From positions 1,302,001 to 1,366,000 of the forward strand of contig NZ_CP007220.1 of NCBI RefSeq assembly GCF_001632805.1: a stretch of DNA of 64,000 bases, written 5' to 3'. Position numbers and translations under genes: made by a program. Origin of the DNA: Mycobacteroides chelonae CCUG 47445. GTDB taxonomy: Bacteria; Actinomycetota; Actinomycetes; Mycobacteriales; Mycobacteriaceae. Shown piece after piece: positions 47,679 through 56,602 of this stretch. Under the pieces are notes generated by a model, which worked only from the letters and a program-made list of their open reading frames with translations, was not told the DNA's origin and searched no databases. The stretch's first letter is position 1; every line of letters begins with the position of its first letter.

Positions 47679-48068
47679 CGGCGTGTGTTCCTTCAGTGCG
47701 GTGGGCTGGATGGGTCCACTGATTGTGAGCGAAGATTTTGTCTTCACAGTAATGAAGACGAATGGCGAGTGCTTTTCGTTCCTACTCCGGGGTTCATCGG
47801 GTGTGTTTCAGATGACTGCTTGACCTCATCCAGCGCTTTTGCCCACCGAGGGTGCGGTAGTGGATCGGTAGGTCGCGAGACGGATTCGGATAGCGGCGAG
47901 CAAAGTCGGCGGCGTTGATTGACTTATTCGGGTCGCGCCAGAGGTTCGGCGACGTCGATGGGGATATGGTGCAGGACTGGTACCGGGGGCGACTCACCAC
48001 ACTGTCCCTGGGCATGGAATCGGTGAGATGCAACTCACATTTGTTGAGGAAACGGAAGGTTTTGCGGC
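47679..48068. other. 390-bp divergent intergenic region
   Basis: It lies between the EcsC-like gene (minus) and the first MFS gene (plus). It contains the inverted repeat at 47740-47759 and a GGAAGG ribosome-binding site before GTG 48069. The middle part, about 47820-48040, shows no gene I can support. Confidence 0.5.
47740..47759 (-). promoter_or_regulatory. Inverted repeat upstream of the EcsC-like gene
   Basis: GTCTTCA-CAGTAA-TGAAGAC, perfect 7-bp arms and a 6-nt spacer, 61 bp before ATG 47678. Suited to a dimeric regulator such as MarR or TetR type. Confidence 0.5.
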
Positions 48069-49340
48069 GTGCGAGCGCTGACCACTGAGATGACAGCTGC
48101 CCGGAGTGAGACGACCACGGACGCTCCGACACCGGTCGATTCCGTATCGCCCCCCACCACCCGGTTGGGCAGGGCGTGGCTTATCACCGTGTTGGGTGCG
48201 ATGGTTGCACTGGGGCCGCTCACCATCGACATGTACCTCCCGGCACTGCCCGACATCGGGACGGATCTGCACGTCAACTCGACCCTGACGCAGCTGACCC
48301 TGACGGGGACGCTGCTGGGATTGGGACTGGGACAGCTCCTCGTGGGTCCGTTATCGGATTCGCTGGGGCGGCGTCTGCCGCTGATCGCCGGGGCGACCCT
48401 GCATATCTTGGCGTCGCTGGCTATCACGGTGGCTCCGAACATCGTGGTGCTGGGTGTGCTGCGGGCGATCGAGGGCGTGGGTGCCGCGGCGGCGATGGTC
48501 GTGGCGATGGCCGTGGTGCGCGACCTCTACACCGACAAGGCGGCCGCCACCGTGATCTCCCGACTCACGCTGGTGATCGGTATCGCGCCGATCCTCGCCC
48601 CATCGCTGGGGGCGGCAGTGCTGGTGCACGGGTCATGGCAGCACGTGTTCGCGGCACTGTCATTTCTGGGAGTGCTGCTGCTGATCCTCGCGGTCCTGGC
48701 GCTGCCCGAGACGCTGCCGCCGGCCGCCCGGCGTCCATTGCAGGTGAAGGCAATCTTGCGGACCTATCGCGATCTTCTGCGTGACAAGGTGTTCGTGGTT
48801 CTGGCGCTCGTCGCCGGACTGTCGCTATCAGGCCTGTTCGCTTACATCTCGGGTGCATCGTTTGTGCTGCAGGGCCAGTACGGCATGAATCAGCAGGTGT
48901 TCGCGATCGCGTTCGGTGCCGGCGCCGTTGCGTTTGTCGCGGCCTCACAGCTGAATGTGGTGTTGCTCAAACGGTTCGAACCCCAGCAGATCGTGCAGTG
49001 GTGCCTGTCGCTGGCTCTGATTCCGGCCGCGGTACTGCTGGTGCTGGCTGGGCTCGGGGTCGGTGGGCTCGTCGGCTTCGTGGCTCCGGTGTGGACATTG
49101 ATGGCGTTCATGGGATTCGTCATTCCCAACGCGCCTGCCCTGGCGTTGTCTCGCCACGGTGAGGCGGCCGGTACCTCGGCGGCGGTGCTGGGCGCCGCGC
49201 AGTTCGGTGTCGGAGCCGTGATCGCACCGCTGGTTGGCGCGTTGGGCAATAACGCACTCGCGGTGGCCGTTGTCATGATGGTCGGCGTTGTGCTGGCCCT
49301 GGCGGGGTTGGCCGCCGTGAGAAGCCGTGCCACCACCTGA
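48069..49340 (+). CDS. MFS drug transporter, Bcr/CflA type (12 helices)
   Basis: A 423-residue major-facilitator protein. LGAMVALGPLTIDMYLPALPDIGTDL is the Bcr/CflA helix 1 signature; GLGLGQLLVGPLSDSLGRRLPL holds the loop 2-3 motif A, and RAIEGVGAAAAMVVAMAVVRDLY is motif B/C region. This H+-antiporter subfamily exports drugs such as bicyclomycin or chloramphenicol in other bacteria. GTG 48069 has GGAAGG 9 nt upstream; ATG 48090 is the alternative. It overlaps the next MFS gene by 14 bp. Confidence 0.92.
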   Translation: MRALTTEMTAARSETTTDAPTPVDSVSPPTTRLGRAWLITVLGAMVALGPLTIDMYLPALPDIGTDLHVNSTLTQLTLTGTLLGLGLGQLLVGPLSDSLGRRLPLIAGATLHILASLAITVAPNIVVLGVLRAIEGVGAAAAMVVAMAVVRDLYTDKAAATVISRLTLVIGIAPILAPSLGAAVLVHGSWQHVFAALSFLGVLLLILAVLALPETLPPAARRPLQVKAILRTYRDLLRDKVFVVLALVAGLSLSGLFAYISGASFVLQGQYGMNQQVFAIAFGAGAVAFVAASQLNVVLLKRFEPQQIVQWCLSLALIPAAVLLVLAGLGVGGLVGFVAPVWTLMAFMGFVIPNAPALALSRHGEAAGTSAAVLGAAQFGVGAVIAPLVGALGNNALAVAVVMMVGVVLALAGLAAVRSRATT

Positions 49341-50829
49341 GCGGCAACTGGATTCCGGAGCTGTACGCCAGGACTATCCGCGACCGTGGACGACGTTGTG
49401 GGTGGTGCTTTTCGGACTGTTCATGATCCTGCTCGACTCGACCATCGTGTCGGTCGCCAATCCCGCCATCAAGGCCGCTTTCAGTGCCGACTACTCGGCA
49501 ACGGTGTGGGTCACCAGTGCCTATCTGCTGGGTTACGCGGTGCCGCTGCTGATCACCGGGCGGCTCGGGGATCAGTTCGGCCCGAAGTCCATGTACTTGG
49601 CGGGGTTGGCGGTTTTCACCGCCGCCTCCTTGTGGTGCGGGCTCGCCGGATCGATCGGATGGCTTATCGCTGCCCGGGTAGTGCAGGGGTTCGGCGCGGC
49701 GATGTTGACGCCGCAGACACTGACGGTGGTGCAGCGAGTGTTTCCCCCACAGCGGCGCGGAACCGCAATGGGGGTGTGGGGGGCGGTGGCCGGGATCGCG
49801 ACTCTGGTGGGCCCGGTTGCCGGTGGCCTGTTGGTCGACGGGTGGGGTTGGCAGTGGATCTTCTATGTCAACGTTCCGGTGGGTGTGCTGGGAATGATCC
49901 TGGGCGCCATCTACATTCCGCGCATGGCGACGCATCCGCATCGGCTGGATCTACTGGGCATGGCGCTCTCGGCTGTGGGTATGTTCGCGTTCGTGTTCGC
50001 GCTGCAGGAGGGGGAGAGCTTTCACTGGGCGCCCGGGGTGTGGGGGATGATGGCCGCCGGTCTGGCGGTCCTGGGCGTATTCGTGTGGTGGCAGTCGGTG
50101 AATCGGGGTGAGCCACTGATTCCGTTGCGGTTGTTCACGGACCGCAACTTCTCGCTCGCCGGTGTCGGTATCGCGTCGATGGGCTTTTGTGTGATCTCCA
50201 CCGGTTTGCCCATGATGTTCTACACGCAATTGGCGCTGGGTTTCTCGCCGACTAAGGCGGCGTTGACGCAGGCACCGACCGCGATCGTGAGTGGGATCTT
50301 GGCGCCGGTGACCGGCTGGCTTGTCGACCGGGTGCGTCCCTCGATGCTGATCGGCGGCGGTGTCATGCTGATGATCGCGTCCACGTTGTGGTGGACGGCA
50401 TTAATGCGGCCCGAGACGCAGATGTGGCAGTTGATGTTGCCTGCGGCGGGTATCGGTGCTGCCATGGCATGCATTTGGGGGCCATTGGCGACCACCGCGA
50501 CGCGGAATCTGCCCTCCGAGGTGGCCGGGGCCGGTTCCGGTGTCTACAACACGCTGCGCCAGGTCGGAGGCGTGCTGGGCAGTTCGGCAATGGGGGCATT
50601 GATGACGGCACGTTTGGCTGCTGAAATCCCTTCAATGCCAGCCGATTCCGCTTCCAGTGGGGTGCTGCCGCCGGGGCTACGCGCGCCGTTCTCGGCGGCG
50701 ATGGCGCAATCCATGCTGTTGGGTATCGTCGCGTTGGCCGTCGGCCTGCTGGCGGCGTTGTTCATGAGGCCGGTTGCCCTAAAGGTAGGTGCCGTGCCCC
50801 TCGATCACATTGTCCCCGTCGAAGATTAG
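49327..50829 (+). CDS. MFS drug transporter, EmrB/QacA type (14 helices; Rv1250-like)
   Basis: A 500-residue DHA2 transporter. FGLFMILLDSTIVSVANPAI is helix 1 motif D1; GRLGDQFGPKSMYLAG motif A; RVVQGFGAAMLTPQTLTV motif B; GVWGAVAGIATLVGPVAGGLLVDGWGWQWIFYVNVPVG (in parts) motif C, the antiporter signature. Rv1250 lies at the same place after kgd-Rv1249c. GTG 49327 falls inside the upstream MFS gene. Its 3' end overlaps the convergent SnoaL-like gene by 51 bp. Confidence 0.92.
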   Translation: MPPPERQLDSGAVRQDYPRPWTTLWVVLFGLFMILLDSTIVSVANPAIKAAFSADYSATVWVTSAYLLGYAVPLLITGRLGDQFGPKSMYLAGLAVFTAASLWCGLAGSIGWLIAARVVQGFGAAMLTPQTLTVVQRVFPPQRRGTAMGVWGAVAGIATLVGPVAGGLLVDGWGWQWIFYVNVPVGVLGMILGAIYIPRMATHPHRLDLLGMALSAVGMFAFVFALQEGESFHWAPGVWGMMAAGLAVLGVFVWWQSVNRGEPLIPLRLFTDRNFSLAGVGIASMGFCVISTGLPMMFYTQLALGFSPTKAALTQAPTAIVSGILAPVTGWLVDRVRPSMLIGGGVMLMIASTLWWTALMRPETQMWQLMLPAAGIGAAMACIWGPLATTATRNLPSEVAGAGSGVYNTLRQVGGVLGSSAMGALMTARLAAEIPSMPADSASSGVLPPGLRAPFSAAMAQSMLLGIVALAVGLLAALFMRPVALKVGAVPLDHIVPVED

Positions 50830-51132
50830 GACCTCGTTGACGAGGCCGCCCCGGTGGTTTCGGTAGTTGATAACAAGGGCCTTCGCGCCCACGTACGTGC
50901 CGATCGGTTCGAAATGTAGGTCAGGGTTGCGGGTGAGGGCATCGGCCCAGTAGGCGCGAATGGCGTCCTTGCCCCGAAAGACACCCCCGGTTTCCGGGGC
51001 GATTTCGGCACCATAGGCGGAGGTAAAGACGGCCTTGTCGTGGAAATGCGCGAGTACCGCGTCGATGTCGTGCGCGTTCCACGCCGCGAACCAGTCCCGA
51101 CTGAACCTGTGGGGATCGACGGTGAGTGTCAT
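50779..51132 (-). CDS. SnoaL-like/NTF2-fold protein
   Basis: A 117-residue cone-shaped NTF2-like domain: FSRDWFAAWNAHDIDAVLAHFHDKAVFTSAYGAEIAPETGGVFRGKDAIRAYWADAL (in parts), then LVNEVLIFDGDNVIEGHGTYL. Such proteins are small enzymes (cyclases, isomerases) or ligand binders; the substrate cannot be deduced. ATG 51132 overlaps the stop of the upstream FAD dehydrogenase (ATGA), so the two are one operon. Confidence 0.87.
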   Translation of the reverse strand: MTLTVDPHRFSRDWFAAWNAHDIDAVLAHFHDKAVFTSAYGAEIAPETGGVFRGKDAIRAYWADALTRNPDLHFEPIGTYVGAKALVINYRNHRGGLVNEVLIFDGDNVIEGHGTYL

Positions 51133-52457
51133 GCTCGCGCGGCGAACAGCACCGCCGGGTTCAGGTATCCGGTGGGATCGAAGGCTGCTTTGACGGCGCG
51201 CATGGCGGCGATGTCGCCCGGTGTGCGCGCCATGCCGAGATAGTCACGTTTGATCGTCCCGACGCCATGCTCAGAGCTGACATTGCCGCCCAGGTCGGCG
51301 ATGAGCGTCATCATGGGCTGATACAACGCGGTGGAGTCGGGGCAGCGCAACACATTTAAGTGCAAGTTGCCCTCGCCGACATGGCCGAACAGCACGGGTA
51401 TCGCATCGGGTACGGTCGCGGCGATGAGAGCGGTAGCGCGCTGCTCGAACTCACCGATATGTGTCAAGGGCAGCGCGACATCGAATTTCAGGGGTGGGCC
51501 GTACACGCCGAGCTCCTCGGCGATGGATTCGCGCACCTGCCAAAGCCGTTCGCGGGAGGTGGCATCCAAACCGACGGCGGCCTGATCCGCCACTCCGGCG
51601 GCATCGAGCGCCTCGGCGAGGTCTTCGGTGGGATCGCTGTCGCGGGCGAGCTCGATGAGCAGCAGCCATGGGTTGGCGACGGGGCTTGGTATGCCCAACC
51701 TGGCGTCCATGAGTTCCAGAGCCGCGATTCCGCTGAGGTCGCGGAAAATCCGGCTCGCCTCGACCAGCTGATCCAGATCGTCGAACCCGGTGATCGCGGC
51801 AACGCTGTGTTTCGGTACCGGGTGCAGGCGCAGTTCGAGCGCGGTGATGACGCCGAGGGTGCCCTCGGCTCCGACGAACAGGCTGGTGAGGTCGTAGCCG
51901 GTGTTGTCGGCGCGAACATCGCTGTGGCGCTCCATGATTGATCCGTCGGGCAGGACAACTTGTAGGCCGATGACTTGCTCGCGCATGTTGCCATAGCGCA
52001 CCGTGCGCAGGCCGCCGGCGTTGGTGGATGCCATGCCGCCCAGGGTGGCCGAGTCGCGGGAGCCGATGTCGACGCCGAATTGCAGGTTCTCCTTGGCGGC
52101 GGCCTGTTGCAGTGCGGCCAGGGTGACGCCGGAACCTACGCGTACGCGTCGATCGATCGTGTCGATGGGGCCGATCTCGGTGAGTCGCTCGGTGGACAGC
52201 AGTACATCGTCATGCTCGGGAACTGTCCCGGCGACCATCGACGTGCGGCCGCCCTGGGTGGTGACGGGGTTCCCGTGCTCCTTGCAGGCCTTCAGGATTG
52301 CGCCGGTTTCCGTGGCGGATCCCGGGCGGATCAGCAGGCTCGCGGCACCACGATAGCGTCCGGTGTGATCGATGGTCCGTCCCGCCAGCACGTCAGCGTC
52401 GGTGCTGACATACCGATCGCCAACGATCTGGACAAGGGCATCGACGAGCGCGGACAT
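51129..52457 (-). CDS. FAD-linked D-2-hydroxyacid dehydrogenase (GlcD/D-lactate type), copy 1
   Basis: A 442-residue VAO-fold flavoprotein. PVTTQGGRTSMVAGTVPEHDDVLLS and DIGSRDSATLGGMASTNAGGLRTVRYGNMREQVIGLQVVLPDGSI (in parts) form the FAD domain; FGHVGEGNLHLNVLRC holds the C-terminal substrate motif with the HVGEGNLH histidines, and SSEHGVGTIKRDYLG the catalytic end motif. It would oxidise D-lactate, glycolate or another D-2-hydroxyacid. A paralogue lies at 61438-62805. No linked Fe-S subunit gene. Overlaps the SnoaL-like gene by 4 bp. Confidence 0.9.
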   Translation of the reverse strand: MSALVDALVQIVGDRYVSTDADVLAGRTIDHTGRYRGAASLLIRPGSATETGAILKACKEHGNPVTTQGGRTSMVAGTVPEHDDVLLSTERLTEIGPIDTIDRRVRVGSGVTLAALQQAAAKENLQFGVDIGSRDSATLGGMASTNAGGLRTVRYGNMREQVIGLQVVLPDGSIMERHSDVRADNTGYDLTSLFVGAEGTLGVITALELRLHPVPKHSVAAITGFDDLDQLVEASRIFRDLSGIAALELMDARLGIPSPVANPWLLLIELARDSDPTEDLAEALDAAGVADQAAVGLDATSRERLWQVRESIAEELGVYGPPLKFDVALPLTHIGEFEQRATALIAATVPDAIPVLFGHVGEGNLHLNVLRCPDSTALYQPMMTLIADLGGNVSSEHGVGTIKRDYLGMARTPGDIAAMRAVKAAFDPTGYLNPAVLFAARA

Positions 52458-52477
52458 AGACCTCAGTCTGGCATGGG

Positions 52478-55400
52478 CTACTGCGCCAGGTCCGGACTTA
52501 GCGCCAAGAACGCCCCCAGCTCCACCAGTCCGTCGGGTGTGGCCGGCAGATACTCGGTCAATGCCGGCGATCGGACGATCACCGCCTGGAACTTCGCGCG
52601 GCTGATCGCCACGTTCAAGCGGTTTCTGTTCAGCAGGAACGACATCCCACGCGGTACGTCATCTACGGCCGAGGCCGTCATCGATACGAAAACCACCGGT
52701 GCTTGGCGGCCCTGGAACTTGTCCACGGTCCCCACCAACACCTCGTCCAATCCGGCAGCGGCCAGCGCGGCTCGCACCGTCAACACCTGCGCGTTGTACG
52801 GAGCCACCACCAGCACATCGGACTGCGCCAATGGCCGGGTCCCGGATTCATCGGTCCACTCCGAACCGATGAGCCCAGTGATCTCCGAAGCGATCGCCTC
52901 GGCTTCCTGCGGGCTGCTGGTCGCGTTTCCGTGATGATCCACCAGCCGCGTCCGCACCCCGGGCAGCTGCCCGGCCAAACTGCGTGTCGGGGCGGCGGAC
53001 TCGAGCTCACCATCGTACGAAAGCTGTGAAACCTGTTGGCAGAGTGCTGGATGCATCCGGTACGAGCGCTCCAAGAAGTACCCCCGCTCGGCGGGTAGCG
53101 CGCCATGGCCCTCGACCAGCCAGCCCAGCGCGGAGCAGTCCACCGGCTCGGGGTGCACACCCTGCGACACCTGCGGCAGCTGCTGCGGATCACCGAGCAG
53201 CAGCAGGTTCTGTGCTCCCCGTGCGACTGCCAGCGTGTTCGCCAAACTGAACTGGCCCGCCTCGTCAATGACCAGCAGCCGCAGCACGCCATCGGCCACG
53301 CGGGTGGTGTTCGCGAAATCCCATGCGGTGCCACCGATGACGGCGCCCTCACCGGCGTGGGATGCGATGAACCCCGCATAGTCGCTGTCCCGAATCTGGG
53401 TCCACGCGGCATCGCCGCTGTAGGGCGAGGCCTTCTTGGCCACCCGTTCCGGGGGCACACCCGCCGCGACTATCTGATCGAGGAGGTGCTCTACAACGGC
53501 GTGGGATTGGGCCACCACACCGACAAGCCACGCTTCCCGCGTCACTAGTTCGGCGATGACGCGCGCCGCCGTGAAGGTCTTACCGGTTCCCGGTGGGCCG
53601 TGCACGGCAAGGTAGGACGAGTCCAGATTCCGCAACGCGGAAGCGATGGCTTCGGCGTATCCGCCGTTGCCGACAGGTGGCAATGGGGCACCACGAGGGT
53701 TGCGGCGCAACAAAATATCGATGGATGCGGTGCTGGGCATATCGGGAAGGCCATGGGCAACATCCGCAGCGACGTGCTCGATGGCGGACTCCAGTGCCTT
53801 GGTCATCACCGGTGCGCCGGGTGCGAGGGCCATCGGCATCTCCGCGAATACCTCGCCGTTCTTCGGCGTGAGCTCCTGGATCGTCACATCCACGGGTACG
53901 CCGCCGGATTCGGTGATCTCCACTACGGTGGCCGAACCAGATGCCCGGCGGTCGGGGTCCCCGTCGCCGAGCCCCGCGGGAGCGGGCGGCTCGTAAAGCG
54001 CGTAGACGCTGTCGTCGAGGACGCCGCCAGCGAGGTCGCCCGTCAGCCTCACGTGTCGCCGGAGCTTGCGCTGGCTACCTGATTTATGCCAGTCCTCGAT
54101 CAGCTCCGCGCCCTCGACGATGAAGACTCCCGCCGTGTCGGCCCATTCGTCGACGGGGTTGTTCAACCTATCGAAGTGGCTCCACCAGAATGGTTTTCGC
54201 TCACGGGTGTGATATCCGCGCGCCGCCGAAAGCATGGCCGCCGCCGTTTGATCGGCGCGCCGGTCGGTGGGGTCGGCATCGCCGACGAACGCGGCCAACG
54301 CCCCGCCGACCTCATCGGGCTGCGGCTCATCCTTTTCGCCGATAGCGGCAGGAGACGACAAGTGGGTAATGCCGTGCTCGAATGCTCGTACCAGTAGCCA
54401 GTCTCGGAGCTTGCGCGTGGAGGCGCAGTCATACCGGTTGTACTCGGCGATGGAATCCAACACCTCTTGCGCCGCGGGGTCGCCGCTGTCGCGCAGCGCG
54501 CAGTAGCGTGCGTATTCGTTGATCGAGTCGACTGCGGTGGTGACATCACCGGAGCGTTTTCCGGATTCGATGAACAGCGGCTCCAGCGCCTTGAGCCCAT
54601 AACCGCTGGATCCGGAGCGAATGCTTTTGCGCACCACGGGATAGAGGTCGACCAACACGTTGTCGCGCAGGAGATCGTCGATCTGCTCCTCGCCGACGCC
54701 GTACCGCCCCGCAAGGCGCAGCAGCGCGGTCTTCTCATACGCCGCGTAGTGGTAGACGTGCATGCCTGGATATCGGCGGCGACGTTTGGCTACCAGGTCC
54801 AGGAAGGTGGTCAGGGCTTTGCGCTCGCTGTGGCGATCGTGGGCCCAAATAGGCCGGAACTTCTCATTTCCGGATCGGTCGTACTCAAGCACGCCAAAGA
54901 GGTATTCCAGCCCCCATTGCACGCCGTCTGCCGTCCAGAGTGGATCGCCCTCGAAGTCGAAAAAGATGTCGCCAGGGTTGGGTGCCGGCATCGTACCCAG
55001 CGGAATCGGGTCGGCCACCTCGAATTGTGGTGTACCACTCTCGCGTTGGCGCACCTGCAACTGAGACTGTGCCACCAACTGTTGCAGACTGCGCGCCGAC
55101 AGATCGGGTACCGGCTCGACACGTGCGGACAGTTCTGCGACGGTGCCGACTCCGGCCTCCAACAGTGCGGCACGCTGACTGATCCGCATGCCCGCGACAA
55201 GTAACAAGTCGTCGGTGCGATCGACTTCCGGCTCGCACGCGGGACAACGGAAGCAGGCGCGCACGTGCGCATCTGACCACTGCACCGCAGCGCCTCCCGC
55301 CAAATGGCGATCAAGCAAGTCCTGCAACTGGATTCGTCGTTGGCGATACACGCCAACCAGATCGGCGACTGGATAGTCGACGGTCGAACGATCACCCAAA

Positions 55401-55903
55401 ATCAACCGTACCTCCGGCGACACCGGCACATCCGTCGCCATCAGGCTGTCGGCGTAGGCCGCCAACTGCAGCAATGCCGTCACCTTGGCGCTGCGGGCAA
55501 GTTTGGTATCGCAGACACGGTATGTCTGACTCTCCCGAACCACGAAGTCCGCGAACCCGAGGAACCGGCCGTCGAACATGGCGGCCTGGTACACCACCGG
55601 GTGCCCGTCGTCGAAGGCCCGTTTGGTCGCAGCCGCCGCAGCATTCAGCCCGTCGAGTGTGAATGTGGGAGGAAAGGGAATGCTGGCCACCCCGGAGCCG
55701 AAGCGTTTCTGCAATTCGGCAAGGTGGTGGGCTTCGTGAGCGTCGCCCAAAGTCGCGGTGCGCGCCAGTAGTTCATCGTCACGTGGGGGCGTAGGGCCCC
55801 ATCCGAGTTTGGCATCGAACACCCGCAGCAGGGCGTATTCACAGCGGGCGGCGGAGGCAAGATCCGAAGCGCTGTAGACGACCCGGCCGTCGAGGACGAA
55901 CAC
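52478..55903 (-). CDS. RecB-type nuclease / DEDD exonuclease / superfamily 1 helicase fusion (Rv1251c-like)
   Basis: A 1141-residue protein of the TM0106-type family. Residues 1-230 are a RecB/Cas4-like nuclease: Asp119 region FADF, CDTK (132-134) and QLAAY (146-150). Cys21 plus Cys217, Cys220 and Cys223 (CFRCPAC) could hold an Fe-S cluster. Residues ~310-540 have an RNase H-like exonuclease start FFDFEGDP. The helicase has Walker A GPPGTGKTF near residue 770, LLVIDEAGQFSL, LLLGDPQQLPQV, TVDKFQGRQAPVVF and RLNVAISRAK (motif VI), as in UPF1/DNA2. GTG 55903. Likely a DNA or RNA repair enzyme. Not known to be essential or assigned a pathway. Confidence 0.9.
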   Translation of the reverse strand: MFVLDGRVVYSASDLASAARCEYALLRVFDAKLGWGPTPPRDDELLARTATLGDAHEAHHLAELQKRFGSGVASIPFPPTFTLDGLNAAAAATKRAFDDGHPVVYQAAMFDGRFLGFADFVVRESQTYRVCDTKLARSAKVTALLQLAAYADSLMATDVPVSPEVRLILGDRSTVDYPVADLVGVYRQRRIQLQDLLDRHLAGGAAVQWSDAHVRACFRCPACEPEVDRTDDLLLVAGMRISQRAALLEAGVGTVAELSARVEPVPDLSARSLQQLVAQSQLQVRQRESGTPQFEVADPIPLGTMPAPNPGDIFFDFEGDPLWTADGVQWGLEYLFGVLEYDRSGNEKFRPIWAHDRHSERKALTTFLDLVAKRRRRYPGMHVYHYAAYEKTALLRLAGRYGVGEEQIDDLLRDNVLVDLYPVVRKSIRSGSSGYGLKALEPLFIESGKRSGDVTTAVDSINEYARYCALRDSGDPAAQEVLDSIAEYNRYDCASTRKLRDWLLVRAFEHGITHLSSPAAIGEKDEPQPDEVGGALAAFVGDADPTDRRADQTAAAMLSAARGYHTRERKPFWWSHFDRLNNPVDEWADTAGVFIVEGAELIEDWHKSGSQRKLRRHVRLTGDLAGGVLDDSVYALYEPPAPAGLGDGDPDRRASGSATVVEITESGGVPVDVTIQELTPKNGEVFAEMPMALAPGAPVMTKALESAIEHVAADVAHGLPDMPSTASIDILLRRNPRGAPLPPVGNGGYAEAIASALRNLDSSYLAVHGPPGTGKTFTAARVIAELVTREAWLVGVVAQSHAVVEHLLDQIVAAGVPPERVAKKASPYSGDAAWTQIRDSDYAGFIASHAGEGAVIGGTAWDFANTTRVADGVLRLLVIDEAGQFSLANTLAVARGAQNLLLLGDPQQLPQVSQGVHPEPVDCSALGWLVEGHGALPAERGYFLERSYRMHPALCQQVSQLSYDGELESAAPTRSLAGQLPGVRTRLVDHHGNATSSPQEAEAIASEITGLIGSEWTDESGTRPLAQSDVLVVAPYNAQVLTVRAALAAAGLDEVLVGTVDKFQGRQAPVVFVSMTASAVDDVPRGMSFLLNRNRLNVAISRAKFQAVIVRSPALTEYLPATPDGLVELGAFLALSPDLAQ

Positions 55904-55939
55904 CCGATCACTGTAGGTGCTGGCACCGACGGATCGCGG

Positions 55940-56521
55940 CTACTGTCCGGCCTGTTGCACCTTTTCCACGCCAGATCCATTCCAGCGGAACGACACCACA
56001 CTTTCGAGACCGGGAATGCCGTTGGAGAAATTGAGCACCACCGTGTCCAGGGTGCTCGCCGACAGGTCGATGGCGTTGTAACCGTAGGTGTCGGGGACAC
56101 CATGGGAGATCACACCACCCAGATGGAAGAACACTGCACGGGTGGCGGAATCGGCAGCGTGGGTGGCTCCGCTGTCGGTGGTGACGATGATCGCCGACAG
56201 GGGAGCGCACTTGCTGTAGTTGCCCGCTACCGGTACCGGATTCCACGTGGCGGCGCTATTGGGTCCCGGGGGTAAGAGTGCGATAGCCGCCGCGATGGCC
56301 GGGTCCTTCAGGTTCACCGTGCAGTCGTCGTTGGTCGACGGCGGGGGTTTGGGCTTGGACGTGGGGCCCGCGGTGCCGGGAGAAGAGGGTGTCGGCGACG
56401 GTGAGGCAATGGTGTTGGTTGGCGTCTTGGATACCGTGCTGTCGCCGCCGGTGCACGCGCAGGCAAGGGCGAGCACAGCCGGCAGCACGGTCAGCGCGGC
56501 CACCAAATCCATCCTTCGCAC
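55940..56521 (-). CDS. lprE: Lipoprotein LprE-like
   Basis: About 193 residues. RRMDLVAALTVLPAVLALACAC is a signal peptide with Arg-Arg and Cys at 21 and 23, an atypical lipobox; the exact lipidated Cys is uncertain. A Ser/Pro/Thr linker (SPSPTPSSPGTAGPTSKPKPPPST, in parts) is followed by a compact domain with DCTVNLKDPAIAAAIALLPPG and a C-terminal VVSFRWNGSGVEKV. Function unknown; LprE (Rv1252c) is the synteny match. GTG 56521 is preferred because TAGTGT lies 8 nt upstream; ATG 56542 and ATG 56512 are alternatives. Confidence 0.78.
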   Translation of the reverse strand: MRRMDLVAALTVLPAVLALACACTGGDSTVSKTPTNTIASPSPTPSSPGTAGPTSKPKPPPSTNDDCTVNLKDPAIAAAIALLPPGPNSAATWNPVPVAGNYSKCAPLSAIIVTTDSGATHAADSATRAVFFHLGGVISHGVPDTYGYNAIDLSASTLDTVVLNFSNGIPGLESVVSFRWNGSGVEKVQQAGQ

Positions 56522-56529
56522 GGCCCCGC

Positions 56530-56535
56530 ACACTA
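56530..56535 (-). promoter_or_regulatory. -10 element before lprE
   Basis: TAGTGT on the minus strand, 8 nt before GTG 56521. Confidence 0.4.
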
Positions 56536-56573
56536 CCGACATTTACCGAAGATGCCACGGAGGCGGGAGTTGA

Positions 56574-56585
56574 GCGCTATAGCGC
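56574..56585 (+). promoter_or_regulatory. Perfect palindrome in the deaD promoter
   Basis: GCGCTATAGCGC, 12 bp, perfect, followed at once by TAGACT (56587-56592) as a possible -10, which is 10 nt before ATG 56603. A candidate operator or cold-stress element. Confidence 0.4.
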
Positions 56586-56602
56586 CTAGACTTCTTGACG
56601 CC

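Noticed and set aside
47563..47823. 86-codon plus-strand frame before the MFS genes
   Set aside because: Mostly antisense to the EcsC-like gene and lacking any start signal.
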